Assembly: GCA_036873755.1 (NCBI GenBank)
Contig: JAVTVY010033740.1
Coordinates: 79,783-143,782, forward strand
Source: Hanleya hanleyi
Lineage: Eukaryota; Mollusca; Polyplacophora; Lepidopleurida; Hanleyidae
Direction: 5' to 3'
Length of the DNA stretch: 64,000 nt
This document shows, in pieces, positions 56,689 to 64,000 of the stretch. The position numbers and the translations under genes are program-made. The notes beneath the pieces are model-generated. The model made no database searches, was not told where the DNA came from, and was given only the letters and a program-made list of their open reading frames with translations. Position 1 is the first letter of the stretch. The number at the start of each line of letters is the position of its first letter.

Positions 56689-56815
56689 GTTAATTACAAG
56701 CCCCTTGTTCTGGGCTTAAGTTTACAAGCCCCCTGTTCTGGGCTTCAATGTGCAAGCCCCTTGTTCTGGGCTTCAGTTAATTACAAGCCCCTTGTTCTGG
56801 GCTTCAGTTTTCACG
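56669..56815 (+). repeat. Tandem hairpin array copied from the protease 3' end
   Basis: The final codons CAAGCCCCGTTCTGGGCTTA are repeated four more times as CAAGCCCC-TTGTTCTGGGCTT (about 56698, 56725, 56752, 56784). AAGCCC and GGGCTT pair in each, giving up to five small stem-loops in the 3' UTR. Confidence 0.85.
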
Positions 56816-56845
56816 TGGTTGTTCTCACGTTGTTGTTGTTCACTG

Positions 56846-56851
56846 AATAAA
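56846..56851 (+). terminator. Polyadenylation signal AATAAA ending gene block 2
   Basis: AATAAA is followed by an A-run. A GT-rich tract (TTGTGTGTTTT) lies about 30 bp further, as expected for a cleavage site. Confidence 0.65.
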
Positions 56852-56965
56852 AAAAATGAGATCTCACCAAAAAACCCTGTCTTGTGTGTTTTATTCATAA
56901 TGCATCAATGCCCAATGTGGAGATTCAGTCAAACTGAGATCAGTGGTGTAGGATGGGGCCAAAAT

Positions 56966-57330
56966 GTAACCCATCAAGGTTAGAATGCAAGAGCACTATA
57001 GTAAAAATAGAGAGCCAATGAAATCAGCCTACAGACCAAGTACGTGTTTTTGGTCTAGGTTTGGAGCGGGCATTTCATTGAGGTGCGTGTATACGGTGAG
57101 TGAAGAGACTCGTCCAACACGTATAGATTATGTTGATGAATATAAGTTCTAGGTAACCCATCAAGGTTAGAATGCAAAAGCACTATAGTAAAAATAGAGA
57201 GCCAATGAAATCAGCCTACAGACCAAGTACGTGTTTTTGGTCTAGGTTTGGAGCGGGCATTTCATTGAGGTACGTGTATACGGTGAGTGAAGAGACTCGT
57301 CCAACACGTATAGATTATGACTATAAGTTC
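56966..57330. repeat. 187-bp tandem duplication
   Basis: Units begin GTAACCCATCAAGGTTAG at 56966 and 57153. A partial third unit (GGTAACCCATC) begins near 57399. It is non-coding. Confidence 0.85.
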
Positions 57331-57498
57331 TATGAGCATAATGCATGAAACTGGTTTTGAACACCGTATTAGCCAATCAGTGGCCTAGAATGGAGCCAAA
57401 GGTAACCCATCCATGTCCAGAAAACATTACCCGGGTGTACAAGAACCCAGATGTAGGCGCGGACGTCAGCGAAAGCACACCGTGACTACCCCAATTCG

Positions 57499-57575
57499 AT
57501 TGGCTGATTGTTCGACCGCTGATTGGTTCTTTTTCTCGACCGCTGATTGGCTCTTTTTTCTCGACCGCTGATTGG
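57499..57575 (-). promoter_or_regulatory. Array of four CCAAT boxes
   Basis: ATTGG (CCAAT on the minus strand) occurs near 57499, 57521, 57545 and 57570. The last three lie in 24-bp repeats TCGACCGCTGATTGG. The downstream gene, if any, is unclear. Confidence 0.55.
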
Positions 57576-57714
57576 TCCAAATGGACCTGCCCATCTTTCC
57601 CAGGTTCATCTAGAATCCCTTTTTTTGTGCTCAAGCTCTGACTATAGCGATGCCGCAACATTGTCTCATTGGACATTGGAGCGTTTGACCTGGAGGTGAC
57701 CCTTTGACCTTTTG

Positions 57715-59886
57715 ACCCGCGTAATCGGACGTCTAAGAGGAAACATTAGGAACTCTTCTATGTTTGAAGGTAGTTTTAGTGAAAACCCCGGAAGTGACGT
57801 CACAACCCCCCGTGACCTGCGCAGCAGAATGGATACGACACCCTAGTGTAACTCCCTCACCTAGGCTTCACATGGATACCTCACTCGATCCCATCGACCC
57901 ACTAGGGGCCCACCTACACCCCAACACGTCTAGCGGGACCCATACAGGGTCCAGTTTTCGACACTAGGTCACCACATCCCGACAGAAATGGCCAGTTTTC
58001 GACACCGGATGTGCCGCCATCTTGAACATACGTGCCGCCATCTTGGGTATGTCCCATAATGCACCGGGTCAAAATACTCGCTTCTGATTGGACGAGAGCT
58101 CCGTGGCGGATTTGAAATACTCGCTTCTGATTGGACGAACCCGAGCCGCTAGTCCAATCAGATGCCCCTTCACATAAGCTTCACTTTGATACCTCATATG
58201 ACCCCATTGGACCATGAGTAACTCCCCTACATGCCAACACGGCTATTTCCATACCCTTGGGCCACCGCGCATGCGCAGAATGACGATAGTTCAACCGCAC
58301 ACCCAGCCCATCAGATGCCCCTTCACCTAAGCTTCACTTGGATACCTCATATGACCCCATTGGACCATGAGTAGCTCCTCTAGCTCCCAACACGGCTATG
58401 TTCATACCCTTCGGCCACCGCGCATGCGCAGAATGACGCTAGTTCAACCCCACTAGTCCAGTCAGATGCCCCCTCACCTAGGCTTCACATTGATACATCA
58501 CTCGACCCCACTGGACCAGTAGTAACTCCCCTAGCTCCAACACGACTATTTCCATACCCTCGGGCCACCGCGCATGCGCAGAATGACGCTAGTTCAACCC
58601 CACACCTAGCCCATCAGATGCCCCTTCACATAAGCTTCACTTTGATACCTCACTCGACCCCATTGGACCATTAGTAGCTCCCCTAGCTCCAACACGGCTA
58701 TTTTCATACCCTTGGGCCACTGCGCATGCGCAGAATGACGCTAGTTCAACCCCACACCCAGCCCATCAGATGCCCCTTCACCTAAGCTTCACTTTGATAC
58801 CTCACTCGACCCCACTGGACCAGTAGTAACTCCCCTAGCTCCAAAACGGCTATGTTCAAACCCTTGGGCCACCGCGCATGCGCAGAATGCCGATATTTCA
58901 ACGCCACACCCAGCCCATCAGATGCCCCTTCACATAAGCTTCACTTTGATACCTCACTCGACCCCATTGGACCATTAGTAGCTCCCCTAGCTCCAACACA
59001 GTTATTTTCATACCCTTGGGCCACCGCGCATGCGCAGAATGACGCTAGTTCAACCCCACACCCAGCCCATCAGATGCCCCTTCACATAAGCTTCACTTTG
59101 ATACCTCACTCGATCCCATTGGACCATTTGTGGCTCCCCTAGCTCCAACACGGCTATGTCCATACCCTTAGGCCACACGAGTTGTCTCCCTTGCGTCAAT
59201 GTGTGCAGATGGCGCTACGGTCGACGCCGTGATGTGGGAAGGGCGTCCCCACACCATCCTGGAGCCGCCATTTTGTTTGTTGTTTTCTTGCCGAGATACA
59301 CGGGACAATAAACACTCGACCCTAGGGTGGTACAGATGCTAGACTGATCCTATTAACATGGTACAACACCTATAGATTATGTTTATTACTAGGACGTCAG
59401 CGAAATACTAGTACCCATCCTCCGCATGGCAGAACTGTACAACCCAGAACAAGTCTAGACATGCCTTGATCTCTCACTCGATGCCGCCATTTTGGTCCCA
59501 CCACCACCACCACCACCCACAAGCCGCCATTTTGGTCCCACCACCACCACCACCACCACCACCACCCACAAGCCGCCATTTTGGTCCCACCACCATCACC
59601 ACCACCCACAAGCCGCAATTTTGGTCCCACCACCACCACCACCACCCACACTGGCCGCCATTTTGAACCCACACCCACCATCTAGACATGCCTTGATCAC
59701 GTGATCATCACGTGATCAAGTTCCTCCTCATATCCTCCCCAATGGCCGCCATTTTGAACCCACACCCACCATCTAGACATGCCTTGATCACGTGATCATC
59801 ACGTGATCAAGTTCCTCCTCATATCCTCCCCATTGTGACGTCATTAAGTAGGTCAATGTTACTCAATTTCACCTTTGTATACTACT
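57715..59886 (-). repeat. Right terminal inverted repeat of element B
   Basis: This is the inverted counterpart of 45038-46810, longer because of satellite expansion. TGCGCATGCGCA-type sites recur at 58269, 58421, 58571, 58723, 58874 and 59027, a period of about 151 bp. Near the tip, (CCA)n tracts alternate with GCCGCCATTTTGGT units, where the left repeat has GTGGGT units. A 91-bp segment with the double CACGTG palindrome is duplicated (59654-59744, 59745-59835). The last bases hold TGACGTCA (59836-59843). Confidence 0.85.
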
Positions 59887-61075
59887 TGCGCTATTTTTTA
59901 AATCTGTAAGAACTTCCATTATTTCGTCCGGGTTACTGGGTTCCAGCTGAAATTCTATATCAAACTGTTTATCCAGAAACTCCTCAAAACAGATTGACGG
60001 AGTGGGGCGCTTGTCATCGAGATCTCGTGCAATATTAGTAAAATAAGTATTAAAACTATCGGCAATTGTTTCCGGATCAGAGATCTGGAGGCCATCAACA
60101 CTGAAAACAGAAGGCAACTTACTGGATTTGTTTCTGTTCAAAAGTTCATTTAATGTCTTCCAAGTGCCTTTAATATCGTTATTTGTCTGATTAAACTTAT
60201 CCTCGTAGTATTTCTTTTTAGCCAAGTGAAGCGTATGATTTAATTTGTTCCTGTATCGCTTATATTGATGGGTTATGTCGTCGTTCTTCCTGTTGATGTG
60301 GAGTTTGAATAGCCGATTTTTCTCACGGATTGATTTTAATATGCCATAACTTATCCAGGGTTTCGATATTTTTGCCTTTTGTACTATTTTTGTGATAAGA
60401 GGGAAACATTCATTGTATATTGTGCTAAATTCGTTCAGAAATAGATCCAGACCAGTATCCACATCGGAAGGATCTGAATCGATGACTTGACTCCAGTTAG
60501 TATTCTTAATTTTTTCTATAAACGTTTGTTTTTGCTCAGAGGATGTCCTACGATAACTAAAACTCGATTCTTTAGAACTGATCTCATCTATACTCTTATT
60601 TATATGGAATACAGGAAAATGGTCGGTCACATCTGAAAGAAGTATACCAGAGAGAAGTCCACCTTCGTGGAAATTTGAATAAATATTGTCGATTAAAGAA
60701 GCGGAATTGGATTTGACCCGAGTTGGTTTGGTTATCTTAGGAAAGAAATAATTTGATTTCATATTTTCTATGAAGTCTTTAGACGGTCCATGGCGGTCTG
60801 TTTTAAATAAATCAATATTGAAATCTCCCATGATAACGCATTTTTTCTTTTCATTTTTGATGGTCTGCATAATATCCGACATATGAGAGTTAAAATAATT
60901 GACATTTTTATCCGGAGGTCGATATATAATACCAAATAAGTAAACTGTTTGGTTTATTTGTGATTCAACAAAAAGCGATTCATATTCTCCATTGTCATCT
61001 ATATATGACAGGTCGTCGCGAACAGTACAAGTGCAATTATTATTGACGTATATAGCACTAGGCCACCGCCTTTCC
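59887..61075 (-). mobile_element. LINE (non-LTR retrotransposon) fragment cut by element B
   Basis: The minus-strand frame contains the end of an apurinic-type endonuclease (VIMGDFNIDLF, LIDNIYSNF, LLSDVTDHFPVF). A linker with RYRNKLNHTLHLAKKKYYEDKF follows, and it runs up to the usual start of the reverse transcriptase. Further upstream (to about 61075) the frame continues through a probable frameshift (YVNNNCTC, YLFGIIYRPP). At 59887 the frame runs straight into the AGTAGTATA tip of element B. The reverse transcriptase part is absent, and it is not found left of element B. The clade (CR1, L2 or Jockey-like) cannot be settled from this fragment. Confidence 0.85.
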
Positions 61076-61081
61076 TGTTTT

Positions 61082-61204
61082 TACCTGCGGCACGCAGGTC
61101 TACGAGAGGCTCGCGTTGTTGTTACCTGCGGCACGCAGGTCTACGGGAGGCTCGCGTTGTTGTTACCTGCGGCACGCAGGTCTACGAGAGGCTCGCGTTG
61201 TTGT
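61082..61204. repeat. 41-bp minisatellite, 3 copies
   Basis: Units start TTACCTGCGGCACGCAGGTC near 61081, 61122 and 61163. Each holds a CCTGCG/CGCAGG hairpin and GGCTCGCGTTGTTG. Confidence 0.85.
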
Positions 61205-61371
61205 TGTTCTTGTTCTTGTTCTTGTTCTTGTGACTTTTTGAAATGCGCATGCGCTAGGAGAGTGTGATCTCTGCCACACTTTTCTTTTCAACCTCCGATC
61301 TCACATGTCTTCAAGCGCGTTCGAATTCATTTGCAACTATATTCGGTGGAATGAATTATTGCTTCGTTAAT
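61202..61371 (+). repeat. Dispersed repeat family R4, copy 1
   Basis: A (TTGTTC)n run and the following ~150 bp, including AAATGCGCATGCGCT, recur at 63631-63811. Confidence 0.8.
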
Positions 61372-61397
61372 TATTATATATGAGAATAGTGTGAATA

Positions 61398-61845
61398 ACG
61401 TCAAAGGACCTACGAAGTAGGTTAGGCATCAGAACTCCGACATGCACTGAACTCTTGGACCCCCAGTTGAAATCCTGCCAATATTATGATGGACACGGCC
61501 CAAGTTAGAATCACCAGCGATTTTAATCAAAAATCACCAGAAGTTTTCATCAAAAGTAGGTCCACTCGAAACATGCTGGCAACAGTCCCCTAATGCACCT
61601 TCATGCCCAGTGTGAATAACGTCACAGGACATAAGAAGTTGGGTAGGCATTAGGACCTTGACGCACGCTGAACTCTTGGACCCCCAGTTGAAATCCTGCC
61701 TATGTTAAGATGGGCACGGCTCAAGTTAGATTCACCAGTGATTTTAATCAAAAATCACCAGAAATTTTCATCAAAAGTAGGTCAGCTCGAAACATGCTGG
61801 TAACAGTCCCCTGATGCACTTTAATGCCAAAAATCAACGGTAACA
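61398..61845. repeat. ~215-bp tandem duplication of a dispersed family
   Basis: The phrases GTTGAAATCCTGCC, CACCAG-GATTTTAATCAAAA and TCATCAAAAGTAGGTC appear twice. Fragments of the same family occur near 43079-43255 and 43985. Confidence 0.7.
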
Positions 61846-63630
61846 CTCAGATATAACATATCTCTCAGATATAACATATATATAAATATTAATATTCATG
61901 TCACTGTTCCATTGTTTCTCTAGTTGTATTCCTCTTAAAGTTTGTACTCTGCCTTTGACTGGTGTTTGTACAATAAAATCTTGAATCTTGAATGCTTATT
62001 TTGCTGACGAAAGGATTCAGATGGACTCACTCATTACCGGACAATTTCAAACGGTAGCCCACTTCGAAGAGACAGAAATGACTATGTAGTATTTAATGAG
62101 TTGGACAGCCCTGTGCGCGAACAATACCTCGCAGCCGTGCAGTTATATTGTGCACTTTCGGTTGCATGACATTTGGCAAATAGCTATTTTGAATGATTCT
62201 CTTTCAGAGCGCAGCCTCTCTATCCTCATTCTCGCAAGTCAGGGCCTAAATTCGCTGGTATTGATGTTCCCGTCCTCTTCCGCACTCAGAATCCCTTTAG
62301 AATAGCATTAATCACTTCTGTAAATTCAATACTTATGTGTATCAGCAGACAATGCGCAGAAACATATTACATTTGACGTCATTCTCTCAAGTCGGAGCCC
62401 ATTTCTGCTAGAATTTACTGGTTCTATACAAAATTTACGTTACTTTGTCAATCAGTTTACGTCATATATAGCAGATACTGGCCATAGATGTTGACCTCGT
62501 GGCCAAAAGCTAGGGCCTTTGTTTTCCTGGAGGGGTTTTCGAGTTTGATTTCGATACTTAGATACCTTTCGCATTGACTTTAACTTGGTGGTCATTTTCG
62601 CGAATGCAACAATTTGATGTATCAAAAGATAATAACGAGAATTCGACATCATTCTCTTACACACAGACCTTGTTTAGTGAACTAGACCCGAAACTTCGCA
62701 CTTGAATCACCTTCGAAATGACAAACATATTCGCAAATTGAGTATAGGATGATATCCATAAATACTAACTAGAAATGTTTCTTGTTTGCAGAATTTGATT
62801 TTAAAGAAAAGAAATTAATAAAATTAGCAACCTTCGAAAAGGCTTGGCCGAACATGTCAGATGAGATGATATTTGCTAAGAATGAAATAGTTAATCATTT
62901 ATATAGAAGAAGCAAACCATGTCTTGGTATTGACTTGCTGCGTGGAAAAGAGTGGCAAGGAATTTAATTCGCAGATGATAACGAACGTAAATGCAGAAAC
63001 CTAATTAATTATTTTAATCGAATATCAAGACTGTAACAGGCCTCAATTTGAATAGTGAAAAAGTGTCATTATGCCTGTTCGATAAAGCCTTAAATCGCCA
63101 CAGATCGAAGTGATAGACCCGATACTAAATTTATTGAAAAATAACTTTGAAGGAAATATAAATTTTCCATTTTGATCGGCAAATTAACCGAGAAGGGAGA
63201 CTGAAGAGCGCAGATTTTCTCGCTATGACTAAATCCTCGAAATTTATTTGGATTTACAAATGTTTGAAAGCCTTTTTGATTTGCAAAAGGTAACGACTGA
63301 ACCGAATGTTTTGAAACTTGGCATAGACGATATTTGTACCAAAACATTGCCAAAGCGATCATGGTGAGTTCGTCTGTCAATTCAGTATAGACGGAACGGC
63401 AGTCAAAATCGTCGGATTTTGAATGGGGAAAGTGAATATATATATATATGGCATCAGAACTATTACGCAATCCCTACAATTGTGGGTTACAAGTTGAAAA
63501 TTACATCCCTTGGCATAAAACACTGGCAGGTGGCGCTTTTTTCTACAATTACCACTACCTCTGCTGATATGTCTTTCACTGTATTATTGCCACTGCCGCA
63601 GGTTTCGACTACAATGTAGTCATTTCTCAC
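61846..63630. other. Intergenic DNA, nothing recognised
   Basis: The stretch is AT-rich with short ORFs only. No RNA gene was seen. Confidence 0.4.
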
Positions 63631-63811
63631 TTGTTCTTCTTCTTGTTGTTCTTGTTCTTGTGACTTTTTGAAATGCGCATGCGCTAAGAGAGTGTGATCC
63701 CTGCCACACTTTACTTTTCAACCTCCGATCTCACATAACACCACTGTCTTCAAGCGCGTTTCAATTCATTTGCAACTATATTCGGTGGAATGAATTATTG
63801 CTTCGTTGATT
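63631..63811 (+). repeat. Dispersed repeat family R4, copy 2
   Basis: This copy is nearly identical to 61202-61371, with a 12-bp insertion after CTCACATAACACC. Confidence 0.8.
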
Positions 63812-64000
63812 TCCGTTCAGACTTCAATTCTCTTACGTCAGTCGCTTAAAAGCTGTCGGTCGTCATATCAGTCACTGTCTTCAGATATTACCATTTTCAT
63901 TGAACAGTATGCAGATGTATACACAATTTAAGATCCTTGGATTTCTTATATACCAAAGAAGATGAGCCGCAACCTTGTCGGTGGTTCAGCTAATTTGCAT

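Larger units (their letters stand above)
45038..59886. mobile_element. Element B: Polinton/Maverick with morphogenesis genes, no polymerase
   Basis: The left tip AGTAGTATATAAAGG and the right tip CCTTTGTATACTACT are inverted, matching AGT...ACT Polinton ends. Long terminal inverted repeats (about 45038-46810 and 57715-59886) enclose a chromodomain integrase, packaging ATPase, minor and major capsid proteins, an adenovirus-type protease and small lineage proteins. This set is diagnostic of Polintons. A family B DNA polymerase, which normally takes 3-4 kb, is absent. The 6 bases outside each tip differ (CACGTG left, TGCGCT right), so no target duplication is visible. Frameshifts and one nonsense codon make this copy non-autonomous as sequenced. 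Confidence 0.92.

Noticed and set aside
59397..59704. Poly-His/Pro and Gly/Trp-rich ORFs
   Set aside because: They are translations of (CCA)n tracts in the right terminal repeat.

Overview
The window is animal nuclear DNA, most likely from a marine invertebrate. It is AT-rich, gene-poor and full of dispersed and inverted repeats. The one recognisable host gene piece is the first coding exon of a GABA-B-like class C receptor (8218-8442, minus). Old retroelement debris is present: a Penelope-like fragment near 1.9-2.8 kb and a LINE fragment near 59.9-61.1 kb. Three copies of a TTAA-flanked piggyBac-type MITE are also present. The species cannot be fixed from this sequence.

The window is dominated by two related Polinton/Maverick (virus-like giant transposon) elements. 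Element A (25392-37227, 11.8 kb) starts AGTGGTATA, ends TATACTACT and is flanked by a perfect 6-bp duplication GAAGGG. It is almost entirely one huge palindrome centred near 31468. Each arm carries, from tip to centre, subterminal tandem repeats, a histone H3 gene, CRE/NRF1-rich repeats, and two C2H2 zinc-finger genes each preceded by a 20/21-bp minisatellite. All genes point outward. There is no integrase, capsid or polymerase gene. The H3 gene has TATA and CCAAT boxes and a textbook replication-dependent histone 3' stem-loop with a purine-rich downstream element. The left arm is mostly intact; every gene of the right arm is broken.

Element B (45038-59886, 14.8 kb) has about 1.8-2.2 kb terminal inverted repeats and a morphogenesis gene set: chromodomain integrase, packaging ATPase, minor and major capsid proteins, adenovirus-type protease and several small Polinton proteins. 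It also has the same zinc-finger gene and minisatellite as element A. No DNA polymerase B gene is visible. Several genes carry single-base frameshifts and the ATPase a nonsense codon, so the copy is decayed or the assembly has indel errors.

Element B looks organised as a minus-strand zinc-finger unit at the left and two plus-strand gene blocks. In block 1 (48.6-52.4 kb) nearly every gene has its own TATA box about 40-58 bp before its ATG. In block 2 (52.4-56.9 kb) only the first gene of each cluster has a TATA-like box, and the following ORFs overlap or abut. Three gene 3' ends carry a stem-loop followed by AATAAA. Element A matches the left end of a B-like genome up to just before the first rightward gene, duplicated in inverted orientation. 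This is the form expected if a snap-back, defective Polinton genome had been integrated in trans.
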